From assembly GCA_900556415.1 (NCBI GenBank), contig USOU01000006.1, positions 1 through 53,518 on the forward strand: DNA of 53,518 nucleotides, in the 5' to 3' direction. Of this stretch, positions 34,611 to 42,600 are shown in pieces. The notes below the pieces were generated by a model. The model searched no databases. It had not been told where the DNA came from and worked only from the letters and a program-made list of their open reading frames with translations. Origin of the DNA: an uncultured Collinsella sp. GTDB taxonomy: Bacteria; Actinomycetota; Coriobacteriia; Coriobacteriales; Coriobacteriaceae. Numbering within the stretch: the stretch's first letter is position 1; the number at the start of each line of letters is the position of its first letter. The position numbers were made by a program, and so were the translations under genes.

Positions 34611-35612
34611 ATGCATGCAGCGGCAATTTCGCCTCGGGGGGGGGTCGCTCGTAGGGCGGCCAATCTCCGAGGCCAAGGAATCATCGAGTACGTCCTAATT
34701 ATCGCCGTCATCGGCCTTGTGATCGTGTTCGCGGGGCCTGGCGTGGCGGGGGCCATCCGAAACCAGTTCAACCTGGTCGGCAACACGGTGAACAGCGGGA
34801 CGACCGGCGGCGCCGAGGGCGGTGGCGCGTCCGGCGGCGGTTCAACCGGGGCCGATTCAGCGACCGTCCAGGCGGCAATCGCCAAGGACGCGAAGGACTG
34901 GACGCTCGACGAGCAGAAGGCCGTGGCCGAGGACATCGCCGCCAAGGGCGAGGCGTCGCCCGCCTACGCCAAGGCGAAGGCCGCGATGGACGCAGGGACG
35001 AAGTTCTCGATGAAGCTCAACGACGGCAAGACGCTCGAGTACCGAATCATCGGCATCAACCACGACGATTTGGCCGACGGATCGGGCAAGGCGGGACTAA
35101 CCTTTCTCACAACTTCTATGATCTTCAACTCCCGGATGAACGCTACGGCAACTAACGCTGGCGGCTGGGAGAAGTCGGAGCTCCGCCAGGAGATGAACTC
35201 CGGCTATATTTGGGGCTTGATGCCGTCTGAACTCCAGTCCAAGGTGAAAGCGGTTAAGAAATTTACGAATAACGTGGGAGGCACAGACAAGAATGCTGCT
35301 GTGACACCGACTGTGGACAAGCTGTTCCTGCTCAGCTACTCCGAGATTGTCCCCACATCCTTCTGGGCATCCAGCTATCCTTGGACCTCCTCCGAGGGCA
35401 CCCAGTACGAGGCCTTCAAGGGCAAGGTGACGGCGAACTATTCTGGTAATGCCTGTCTGCAGATTGGCGACTATTGGTGGGAGCGTTCAGTGAGTCCGAG
35501 CGGCTCTGCGGGCTTCCTCAGTGTCGGCAGGTACGGCGATCCGTCGAACTACAACGCCGGCGCGAGCGGCGCGACGTACTCGAGTTGCGTCTGTCCCGTC
35601 TGGTGCTTCTAG
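34611..35612 (+). CDS. Flp-type pilin-like protein with C-terminal DUF6273-like domain
   Basis: 333 residues. A short basic leader ends in a prepilin-peptidase motif G21-QGIIEY (Glu at +5, Tyr at +6), then a hydrophobic helix (about 28-48), a Gly/Ser/Ala linker, and a domain (about 139-333) like DUF6273. That domain ends YWWERSVSPSGSAGFLSVG and then a Gly/Asn/Ser/Tyr-rich tail, resembling C-type-lectin-fold variable proteins. Probably displayed on the cell surface. ATG at 34611 follows AAGGGAG; an in-frame extension to 34434 is less likely. Codons 9-11 lie in a run of nine G. No Tad/Flp assembly genes are in the window. Confidence 0.8.
   Translation: MHAAAISPRGGVARRAANLRGQGIIEYVLIIAVIGLVIVFAGPGVAGAIRNQFNLVGNTVNSGTTGGAEGGGASGGGSTGADSATVQAAIAKDAKDWTLDEQKAVAEDIAAKGEASPAYAKAKAAMDAGTKFSMKLNDGKTLEYRIIGINHDDLADGSGKAGLTFLTTSMIFNSRMNATATNAGGWEKSELRQEMNSGYIWGLMPSELQSKVKAVKKFTNNVGGTDKNAAVTPTVDKLFLLSYSEIVPTSFWASSYPWTSSEGTQYEAFKGKVTANYSGNACLQIGDYWWERSVSPSGSAGFLSVGRYGDPSNYNAGASGATYSSCVCPVWCF
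34636..34644 (+). repeat. poly-G tract (9 G) inside the pilin-like gene
   Basis: Nine G in a row at codons 9-11. The present length keeps the frame open. One extra G gives a TAG within four codons; one fewer gives a TAA about 17 codons later. This is the form of a slipped-strand phase-variation switch. Confidence 0.9.
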
Positions 35613-35634
35613 CCCTATTTGCACCTAGCCATCA

Positions 35635-35666
35635 GGCCCGCGTGACCCCGCGCGGGCCTTTCTTTT
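35635..35666 (+). terminator. terminator of the pilin-like gene
   Basis: GGCCCGCG / CGCGGGCC with an 8-base loop, followed by TTTCTTTT, 22 bases after the stop. In diversity-generating elements a hairpin in this place after the variable region can also aid retrohoming. Confidence 0.88.
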
Positions 35667-36087
35667 GGCGATTGCTCGAACAATTCTCGTCTTGAAGCAT
35701 AGTTATCGGGTTGAGGAGAAATGGGGTCATACAGCGGCTCTCAGAGTGCCAGCCGCACTCCCCCCGCCATAATCTCTTCGGCGTCCTCGTATAGAGTCCA
35801 TCTCACACGGCGTTTCGTCGCGACAGCCCACTTGTCCATCGATCAAGTGAACTACTGGAATAAATATAGCGACACGCTTGTTCGTTTCAGTCGCTATATC
35901 TGTGTAAATCGCCGCGATAAATGCTGCCCGTTCTCGGCGTGTACCTGCTGCGCGTATGTAGAATCATAACGCGTTAATAAATCGGCCCAAGCGCGTGCAA
36001 AACGCGCAAGTAGCCGCAAAAGGCGATTATCGCGTAGGTAGATTTTTGGCACCCTGATGATTAATCAAAATTAAGCAATTGCTTCAA
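35667..36087. other. intergenic region between the pilin-like gene and tRNA-Pro
   Basis: An 82-codon frame (35721-35969, + strand) follows GAGGAG but has a composition unlike nearby proteins, so I do not call it. A 10-base inverted repeat ATATAGCGAC / GTCGCTATAT (35864-35899, 16-base loop) lies inside it. A palindrome AAGCAATTGCTT is at 36073-36084. No other gene is seen. Confidence 0.4.
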
Positions 36088-36119
36088 ACAAAAAAGGTCA
36101 GGCACTAGGTGCCTGACCT
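36088..36119 (-). terminator. tRNA-Pro terminator
   Basis: Perfect 11-pair stem AGGTCAGGCAC / GTGCCTGACCT with a 3-base loop; on the minus strand it is followed by a run of T. It lies 9 bases after the tRNA 3' end. Confidence 0.92.
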
Positions 36120-36128
36120 GCAAACTTC

Positions 36129-36205
<77 letters not shown>

Positions 36206-36285
36206 AAGCTTTTGTTTGTTGCTCTGCTCTCGCTCGCAACAGGGAGTATATTAACCCGAAACTTTGTCCTTGTGCAAGAACTTTT

Positions 36286-37500
36286 TTACAAATTTTGAAG
36301 CAAGTCCAAAATTGTATCTGCGAGCTGGGGTTTTGTTAGTACGGGAAGTTCTTGCGTGCCCGCTGTACTCACGATCCAGGCCTTGTTGGTGTCGGTCCCA
36401 AAGCCCGAATCGGCGCGTGAGACATCGTTGGCGATAATGGCATCGCAGCCCTTGCGGGTCAATTTACGATCGGCGTACTCCACGACGTTATCGGTCTCGG
36501 CCGCAAAGCCGATCACGATGCGATCGCCCTTTTGGCGTGAGAGCTCGGCCAAGATGTCAACGGTCTCGACGAGCTCGATTCGATCCAGACGCTCGTGAGC
36601 CTTTTTGAGTTTATGGTCCGCCGGCGCCGCAGGTGTGTAGTCGGCGACGGCGGCGGCGCAAATAGCCGCGTCTGCCGTCTGGAAGGCGCTCAGCGCCGCC
36701 TGGAGCATTTCTGCGGCGGTCTGTACGCGCACACACTCCACACCACGGGGAACGTCGAGCGGTGTCGGTCCCAGCACGAGCGTGACCGCAGCGCCGCGGC
36801 GAGCAGCCTCCCCCGCCAGGGCGATGCCCATCTTGCCCGATGACCGGTTGCCGATGAAGCGCACGGGGTCGATCGGTTCGTGCGTAGGGCCGGCGGTGAT
36901 CACGATGCGCTTGCCCGCCAGGTCCTGAGGTGCGGGGTTGAGCACCTCGCAGATGGCTTCGACGATGTCCTCGGGCTCGCTCATGCGCCCCGTGTCCACA
37001 TCGCCGCAGGCAAGGTAGCCGCTGCCGGGTCCCACCACGTGGACGCCGCGCTCGCGCAGCGTGGCCATGTTGGCCTGCGTGGCCGGCGCCTTCCACATGC
37101 CATTGTTCATGGCCGGCGCGATCACAATGGGGCGCGGCGTGGCAAGCAGCGTGGTGGAGATGAGGTCGTCGGCGATGCCGTTGGCCATCTTGGCGATGAT
37201 ATTGGCCGTCGCGGGCGCCACGACCACCAGATCGGGCTCCTGCGCCAGCGAGATATGGTGGATGGGGTCGGAGGGGTCGTCGAATAGGCCCACAGCGACC
37301 GGCTCACCCGTAAGCGCGCGGAAGGTGAGCGGCCCCACGAACTCCGTGGCATGCTCGCTCATGACGACCTTGACGCGTGCGCCGCGCTTTTGCAGCAGGC
37401 GCACGATATTGCACGACTTATAGGCAGCGATCCCGCCGGTAATGCCCAGCAGGATCGTTTTTCCCTCAAGTTGCATTGAATTGTTGGGTGCCGCCGTCAT
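36286..37500 (-). CDS. coaBC: bifunctional phosphopantothenoylcysteine decarboxylase/phosphopantothenate--cysteine ligase
   Basis: Makes 4'-phosphopantetheine, two steps of coenzyme A synthesis; 404 residues. The FMN-binding N-terminal CoaC domain (about 10-190) has GITGGIAAYKS, the active HISLA histidine and the substrate-recognition PAMNNGMW. The CoaB domain (about 200-404) has ITAGPTHEPIDPVRFIGNRS with the SSGKMG that follows. The ATG follows GGAAG and lies two bases after the stop of the upstream zinc-ribbon gene. It is the last gene of a long minus-strand series. Confidence 0.97.
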   Translation of the reverse strand: MTAAPNNSMQLEGKTILLGITGGIAAYKSCNIVRLLQKRGARVKVVMSEHATEFVGPLTFRALTGEPVAVGLFDDPSDPIHHISLAQEPDLVVVAPATANIIAKMANGIADDLISTTLLATPRPIVIAPAMNNGMWKAPATQANMATLRERGVHVVGPGSGYLACGDVDTGRMSEPEDIVEAICEVLNPAPQDLAGKRIVITAGPTHEPIDPVRFIGNRSSGKMGIALAGEAARRGAAVTLVLGPTPLDVPRGVECVRVQTAAEMLQAALSAFQTADAAICAAAVADYTPAAPADHKLKKAHERLDRIELVETVDILAELSRQKGDRIVIGFAAETDNVVEYADRKLTRKGCDAIIANDVSRADSGFGTDTNKAWIVSTAGTQELPVLTKPQLADTILDLLQNL

Positions 37501-37502
37501 CG

Positions 37503-38222
37503 TTAGGCTTCCTTGCTGGGGAGCACGAGCAGGCGGTGGCAGTACGGGCAGTGCGTAATCTCGCTACCGTCGTGGTTGAGGTCGCTCATGGACGACGCCT
37601 GCAGCGCAGTGTGGCAGACCGTGGGGATGTTGCCCTTGATGGTCTCGACGGCCAGACCGCGGAACTGCTTGAGCAGACGCTCGTAATCGGTGAGCACGTC
37701 GGTCGGCAGCGTGGCGGCAAGCGCGGTGCGCTCCTTGGTGGCGGCATCGATCTGAGCCTGCAGATCGGTAGCCTTGGCACGGGCGGCCTTGGTATCGGCC
37801 TTTACGCCCTCCTCGAACTTGGCGATGATGGCCTGCGCGCGAGCCTCGCGGTCAAGCGCTTCCTTATGGGCGACGACAACGTCCTTGCGGGTGTGCTCGA
37901 TCTTGTCCAGGCGTTTGGCCAGGGTGGCGAGCTCGTTTTCCAGATCCTGGACCTCGCGGTAGTCAGAGCCGTCGACGTGGCGCTTCTTGGCGGCCTCGAT
38001 GGCGTTGTTGGTCTGGATCTCGGTGGTGTTGAGATCGTCGAGCTCAATGTCCAGATCCTTGCGCTGGGCGTAGAGCTTGGTCATCTCGGACTTAAGCTTT
38101 ACATAGGTTTTGCGCTTTGAGGCGAGCTCCTTGAGCTCCGGCATATTGGCAAGTTCGCTCTTGTTGCGGGCGAGCTCCAAATCGATCTGTTGCAGCTTGA
38201 GTAGCGTAGCGCCGGCGCTCAT
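37503..38222 (-). CDS. coiled-coil protein with C-terminal zinc-ribbon-like domain
   Basis: 239 residues: a long coiled coil (about 10-190), then a zf-RING_7-type C4 segment. Only one full CxxC pair remains (HCPYCHR); the usual first pair is replaced by TVCHTAL, so metal binding may be altered. Such proteins commonly sit next to Nif3-like genes, as here, but their role is unknown. The ATG at 38222 overlaps the upstream stop (ATGA), with AAAGGAGAG inside the Nif3-like gene. Confidence 0.85.
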   Translation of the reverse strand: MSAGATLLKLQQIDLELARNKSELANMPELKELASKRKTYVKLKSEMTKLYAQRKDLDIELDDLNTTEIQTNNAIEAAKKRHVDGSDYREVQDLENELATLAKRLDKIEHTRKDVVVAHKEALDREARAQAIIAKFEEGVKADTKAARAKATDLQAQIDAATKERTALAATLPTDVLTDYERLLKQFRGLAVETIKGNIPTVCHTALQASSMSDLNHDGSEITHCPYCHRLLVLPSKEA

Positions 38223-39028
38223 AAGTTCTCTCCTTTTGTCACAGTCCACCATTGGCAAGGGTTCAGTATTTTAATCGCATGACGGGGGTCAACCCCGGCG
38301 TCAACCGCAGAGTTCATCAAGATATCCACGAACGGCTCCTCGGAGCGGTCGTGGCCGAGCAGGATGACGCCCAGACCGCGCAGAGCAAGGTCCTGTGCCA
38401 CGTGGTACCCGGCTTCTCCGGTCAGGATGACATCCGCGCCGGCGGCGATGGCAAGCTCACCAAAGTCGCCGAGGGAGCCGCCCAGAATGGCGACGGTGCG
38501 GCACGGGCGTTCGGCCTCGCCCCATACGCGCGGGTCGCTTCCGAAGGCCGTGGCAGCACGGGCGGCAAGATCTCGCAGCGTGCACGGGTCGTTGAGCGTT
38601 GCAAACGCGCCCAGGCCGGTCGCCTCGGGGTCGTCCGCGTGCTCCAGCGAGCTCACGGGCACGGCGCCCAGCAGCTCACTTAGGCAGGCACGCGCCTCGT
38701 GCGAGCGGTCCAGATTGGTATGGAGCGAAATAATGCTCACGCCGCAGCGGGCGGCCTCAAACAGTGCTGCGCTGCACTGGGGGCGCGTCGCATCCGCCGG
38801 GCAAAACGCCTCGGGTGCCTTGATGTAGACAGGATGATGCGTCAGCAACACGTTGGCACCGGCCTCCTGGGCGCGATGCACGTTGGCTTCGGTCGCGTCG
38901 AGTGCGCAGGCCACGCCGGTAATCTCGGCGGCAGGGTCGCCCACGGAAAGGCCTACATGGTCCCAAGGCTCGGCGTCCGTTTTGGGATAGCGTGCGAGCA
39001 GGGCACGCTCGAGTTCGGCGACGATCAT
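38219..39028 (-). CDS. Nif3-like dinuclear metal-centre protein
   Basis: 269 residues, homologous to YqfO/YbgI and often annotated as GTP cyclohydrolase I type 2-like. Metal ligands are visible in LLTHHPVYIK and near the C-terminus in LLGHDRSEEP. The internal PII-like insert of longer YqfO proteins is absent. The function is not settled. It overlaps the cysteine desulfurase by 4 bases and the zinc-ribbon gene by 4. Confidence 0.9.
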   Translation of the reverse strand: MIVAELERALLARYPKTDAEPWDHVGLSVGDPAAEITGVACALDATEANVHRAQEAGANVLLTHHPVYIKAPEAFCPADATRPQCSAALFEAARCGVSIISLHTNLDRSHEARACLSELLGAVPVSSLEHADDPEATGLGAFATLNDPCTLRDLAARAATAFGSDPRVWGEAERPCRTVAILGGSLGDFGELAIAAGADVILTGEAGYHVAQDLALRGLGVILLGHDRSEEPFVDILMNSAVDAGVDPRHAIKILNPCQWWTVTKGENL

Positions 39029-40203
39029 GCGGCACCCACGGTCGACAGCAGCGCCAGGGCAAAATCGTCAAGGTCGGCCGGGTTTACGCGGTCATCGAAC
39101 GAGATGCGAAGGGCGCCAAGAGCCTGCTCGCGGCCAATGCCCATGGCACTGAGCACATGGCTTGGGTCCATGCTGCCGCTCGAGCAGGCAGAGCCGGCCG
39201 AAACCTCAAAGCCGGCGACGTCGAGCTTAATGATGAGTTCCTCGGAGTCCATGCCGTCAACGTAGATCGAAACCATGCCGGGCAGGCGATTGGCCTGCGC
39301 GTAGTCGCCCATCGTGGCATGAATACGCGGATGAGCCGTAAGCGTGTCGTAGAGCTTGTCGGACAAGGTCTGCAGCATCGCGCGCTCCTGGGCAACATTC
39401 GGCAACAACACGGAGGCGGCAGCGGCAAAAGCCAACTGCGTGCGCAGGTCCTGCGTACCGGCGCGACGGCCGGCCTCCTGTCCGCCACCAAAGATGCGGG
39501 GGCGCAGCGGCGTGCGGCTCTTAAGGTAGAGCGCGCCGGAGGCCACGGGGCCGCCAATCTTGTGCGCGGCTACGGTCATGGCGTCAACGCCCAGCCCGTA
39601 CACATCGAGCGGAATATGCAGATAGCCCTGGATGGCGTCGGTATGGAACAGGGCGCCCGCGGCGTGCGCGGCGGCGGCAAGCTCGCGGATGGGCTGCACC
39701 ACACCGGTCTCGTTATTGGCGACCATAATGCTCACGAGCGCCACGTCGTCGCCCAACAAGTCGCTTAGCGCGGCGGGTTCAATGTAGCCCGCACGGCAGG
39801 GCTGTACCATGTCGACGGTAAAACCCGCGGCTCGCAGCAACGGTAGGTTATCCAGGATCGAATCGTGCTCGATCGCCGAAACGATCACGCGGTCGCGCTT
39901 GCGATCGCGCTGACGGGCGCCCTCGGCAAGTCCAAGGAGCGCCAGCTGGTTTGCCTCGGTGCCGCCGTTGGTCAAAATGATCTCGGACGGACGGACGCGC
40001 GCGCCAAAGCTGCGGGCGATCTCGCGTCGGGCGACTTCCAGGCGTGCGGCGGCTTTGCGGCCGAGCGAATGAAGCGAGTTGGGGTTGACGCCGGCAAGCT
40101 CGCTGTCGTCGTACTCGCGCTGCGCAAGGAGCGCCTCGGCGCGCATGGGCGTCGAGGCGGCATAGTCAAGATTCACGGGTATGCGGTTTTGACCTGCGGT
40201 CAT
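39025..40203 (-). CDS. cysteine desulfurase
   Basis: PLP enzyme (NifS/IscS class) that delivers sulfur from cysteine for Fe-S clusters or tRNA thiolation; 392 residues. The N-terminal NLDYAASTPM, the Schiff-base lysine in TVAAHKIGGP, and the active Cys in SAGSACSSGS are conserved. No scaffold (IscU) or MnmA gene is adjacent, so the target pathway cannot be named. It lies 6 bases downstream of rpe. Confidence 0.94.
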   Translation of the reverse strand: MTAGQNRIPVNLDYAASTPMRAEALLAQREYDDSELAGVNPNSLHSLGRKAAARLEVARREIARSFGARVRPSEIILTNGGTEANQLALLGLAEGARQRDRKRDRVIVSAIEHDSILDNLPLLRAAGFTVDMVQPCRAGYIEPAALSDLLGDDVALVSIMVANNETGVVQPIRELAAAAHAAGALFHTDAIQGYLHIPLDVYGLGVDAMTVAAHKIGGPVASGALYLKSRTPLRPRIFGGGQEAGRRAGTQDLRTQLAFAAAASVLLPNVAQERAMLQTLSDKLYDTLTAHPRIHATMGDYAQANRLPGMVSIYVDGMDSEELIIKLDVAGFEVSAGSACSSGSMDPSHVLSAMGIGREQALGALRISFDDRVNPADLDDFALALLSTVGAA

Positions 40204-40209
40204 AAGGGT

Positions 40210-40881
40210 TTATGCCTCCTGTGCGGCCTCGTTGCCCAGCTTCTGCAGCAGCGCAACCTCGGCAGCGGGATCTTCGGACTTAAATACGGCGGAACCGGCC
40301 ACCAGGACATTTGCGCCAGCCTTGACGACCTCGGCGATGTTCTTGGAAGAAATACCGCCATCAACCTCGATGAGGGGCGACACGCCGTGACGCTCGCACA
40401 TGGCCTTGAGCTCGTGGAGCTTAGGCAGAGTGCCCGGGATAAAGCTCTGGCCGCCAAAGCCGGGGTTCACGCTCATGAGTAGCACCATGTCGACAACGTC
40501 GATGATGCTTTCGAGCACGCAGACGGGCGTGGCGGGGTTGAGCACCACGCCGGCCTTGACGCCGCGCTGCTGCAGATGCGTGAGCGTGCGGTGCAGGTGC
40601 GTGGAGGCCTCGTAGTGCACGGTGATCATATCGGCACCGGCATCGGCGTACCAATCGACGGTCTCGTCGGGGTTCGACACCATGAGGTGCGCGTCGACCG
40701 GCACGTCGGTGGAGCGCTTGACGGCCTTGAGGATATCGACGCCAAAGGTGAGGTTGCCGGTAAAATGACCGTCCATAACGTCAAAGTGGACGTAATCGGC
40801 GCCGGCGATCTTGTCGAGCTCGCCCTTGAGGTTGGCCATATCGGCCGAAAGGACGGAAGGGGCGATTTTGATGGAACCCAT
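40210..40881 (-). CDS. rpe: ribulose-phosphate 3-epimerase
   Basis: TIM-barrel epimerase of the pentose phosphate pathway; 223 residues, full length. Conserved blocks include IAPSVLSADMANL, HFDVMDGHF, HLMVSNPD, VNPGFGGQSFI and EVDGGI. The ATG follows AGAAAGG. It lies 18 bases downstream of gpsA in the same series. Confidence 0.96.
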   Translation of the reverse strand: MGSIKIAPSVLSADMANLKGELDKIAGADYVHFDVMDGHFTGNLTFGVDILKAVKRSTDVPVDAHLMVSNPDETVDWYADAGADMITVHYEASTHLHRTLTHLQQRGVKAGVVLNPATPVCVLESIIDVVDMVLLMSVNPGFGGQSFIPGTLPKLHELKAMCERHGVSPLIEVDGGISSKNIAEVVKAGANVLVAGSAVFKSEDPAAEVALLQKLGNEAAQEA

Positions 40882-40899
40882 GGTAGTAGCCTTTCTGCG

Positions 40900-41907
40900 C
40901 TAGTCGGTGAGTCCGTAGAACTCTTGAGAGGGGACGCGGTCGGTAAGGATCTCGAGCGCCCTATCCAAAGTAACACCGTTATAGAGCGTTTGCTCCACGG
41001 CAAAGGTGAGCGGAATGTCTACGCCCAGTGAACGGGCGAGCTCGCTGACGCTGCGGGCCGCGACGGCGCCCTCGACCACCATATGCGTGCGCGTCTGGTA
41101 CTCGTCGAGCGAGACGCCGTGGGCAAACTCGTAGCCAAAGGTGCGGTTGCGCGAATGCTCGGAGGTACAGGTGGCAATGAGGTCACCCATGCCGGCAAGA
41201 CCCATGCAGGTCATGGCCTGGCCGCCGCGGGCGTGCACTAAACGGCTGATCTCGGCTAGGCCGCGCGTCATGATGAGGGCAAGCGTGTTGTCGCCCGCGC
41301 CCGAGCCGGCGGAGATGCCGCACACGATGGCGATAACGTTCTTCATGGCGCCGCATACCTCGACGCCGGTCATATCCTGCGACAGGTAGATGCGGAAGGC
41401 CGTGGACAGCAGCAGCTCCTTAAAGGTCTCCCCTACCTGCGGATCCTCGCTGGCGATGACGGCGGCAGAGAGCCCGCCGCGGCAAATCTCCTCGGCATGG
41501 TTGGGGCCCGAGAGGGCCGCCACGCGCCGGTCGTTGCCGATCTCGCTGGCAATGACCTCGCTCATAAGCAGGCCGGACTCGGGCTCGATGCCCTTGGTGA
41601 GGCACAGGACCGGAGTTTCGACATCGATATACGGCGCTGCCCGATGGCACACGTCGCGCAAGTGCGTGGAGGGAACGGCAAAGATGATCGCATCGGCACC
41701 GTCGAGCGCCTGGGCGAGCTCGGTCGTTGCTACCACGTTGTCCGGCAGCTCGTATCCCACCAAATAGCGCGGGTTGCGATGCTTGCCGTTAATGCCGGCG
41801 GCCGTCTGCTCGCTATGGGCCCACATGGTCACGCGCTCGGCTCGCGCGGCGGCAAGGCCGGCGACAGCGGTTCCCCAGGAGCCAGAGCCAATCAGCGCAA
41901 CATTCAT
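40900..41907 (-). CDS. gpsA: NAD(P)+ glycerol-3-phosphate dehydrogenase
   Basis: Reduces dihydroxyacetone phosphate to sn-glycerol-3-phosphate for phospholipids; 335 residues. The dinucleotide loop GSGSWGTAVAGL is at 7-18, and the conserved ALSGPNHAEEI and C-terminal catalytic Lys in ALKN-like MKNVIAI are present. The neighbouring plsY uses its product, so the pair forms a pathway. Confidence 0.97.
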   Translation of the reverse strand: MNVALIGSGSWGTAVAGLAAARAERVTMWAHSEQTAAGINGKHRNPRYLVGYELPDNVVATTELAQALDGADAIIFAVPSTHLRDVCHRAAPYIDVETPVLCLTKGIEPESGLLMSEVIASEIGNDRRVAALSGPNHAEEICRGGLSAAVIASEDPQVGETFKELLLSTAFRIYLSQDMTGVEVCGAMKNVIAIVCGISAGSGAGDNTLALIMTRGLAEISRLVHARGGQAMTCMGLAGMGDLIATCTSEHSRNRTFGYEFAHGVSLDEYQTRTHMVVEGAVAARSVSELARSLGVDIPLTFAVEQTLYNGVTLDRALEILTDRVPSQEFYGLTD

Positions 41908-41916
41908 GACTCTCTC

Positions 41917-42600
41917 CTACTTATCGTCGGGCTCGGTGACGCGCTTGGTAAACGAGAGCTTGGACTCCTTACCGGTCATGAGCTTTTTGATGTTCGCTCG
42001 ATGGGCCCACACCACGGTGATGCCGATCATCGCCATGCAAAACTTAAGTCCTAGGCTGCTGTACGGAAAGACCGCACAAGCGGCGATGGGAAGACCGATG
42101 GCTGCGGCAAGCGAGCCAACCGACACAAACTTGGTGATGGCGACGGCCACGATAAACATGCCCAGCAGCGACAGGCCAATGGGCCAGTACCAGGCGAGGA
42201 TGACGCCCAGACCGACCGCGATGCCCTTGCCGCCGTGAAAGTTGAGGTACGGCGAGAAGATGTGGCCCCATACGGCCGCCAGGCAGATGACGCCGAGCAT
42301 CCAATCGCCGGCAGCACCGGGAGCCATAATGCTCGGCGGAAAGCCATAGCCCACGCTCGCGATGAGCGGACGGGCGATAAGGACGCAGATGGCGCCCTTA
42401 AGGCAGTCGAGCAACAGCGTGAGCGCGGCCACCTTGGGTCCGGCTACGCGCAGGGCGTTGGTGGTGCCGATGTTGCCGGAGCCCGCCTTGCGGATGTCCG
42501 TGTGGTTGAACACGCGTCCCAGGATCAGGCCAAACGGAATCGCTCCGATAAAGAACGAGACCACGGCGCAGATGGCGGTCAGCAGAATCGGATTATGCAT
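41917..42600 (-). CDS. plsY: glycerol-3-phosphate acyltransferase PlsY
   Basis: Membrane enzyme that acylates glycerol-3-phosphate from acyl-phosphate; 227 residues from the ATG at 42600 (GAAGGAG site). The motifs GSGNIGTTNALRV, KGAICV, and FHGGKGIAVG are present between several membrane helices. Its C-terminal tail is somewhat longer than typical. It overlaps der by 8 bases and precedes gpsA by 9. Confidence 0.95.
   Translation of the reverse strand: MHNPILLTAICAVVSFFIGAIPFGLILGRVFNHTDIRKAGSGNIGTTNALRVAGPKVAALTLLLDCLKGAICVLIARPLIASVGYGFPPSIMAPGAAGDWMLGVICLAAVWGHIFSPYLNFHGGKGIAVGLGVILAWYWPIGLSLLGMFIVAVAITKFVSVGSLAAAIGLPIAACAVFPYSSLGLKFCMAMIGITVVWAHRANIKKLMTGKESKLSFTKRVTEPDDK

Noticed and set aside
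35721..35969. 82-codon frame after the pilin-like gene
   Set aside because: It has a nearby GAGGAG but an implausible composition and crosses an inverted repeat. Not enough to call a gene.
28119..36128. Direct repeat of the tRNA-Pro 3' end (attachment site)
   Set aside because: I looked for the tRNA end sequence at the left boundary and inside the block and did not see a copy.
28119..36128. Complete diversity-generating retroelement (reverse transcriptase and template repeat)
   Set aside because: Only the target-like region is present; no reverse transcriptase frame or second copy of the variable region is in the window.
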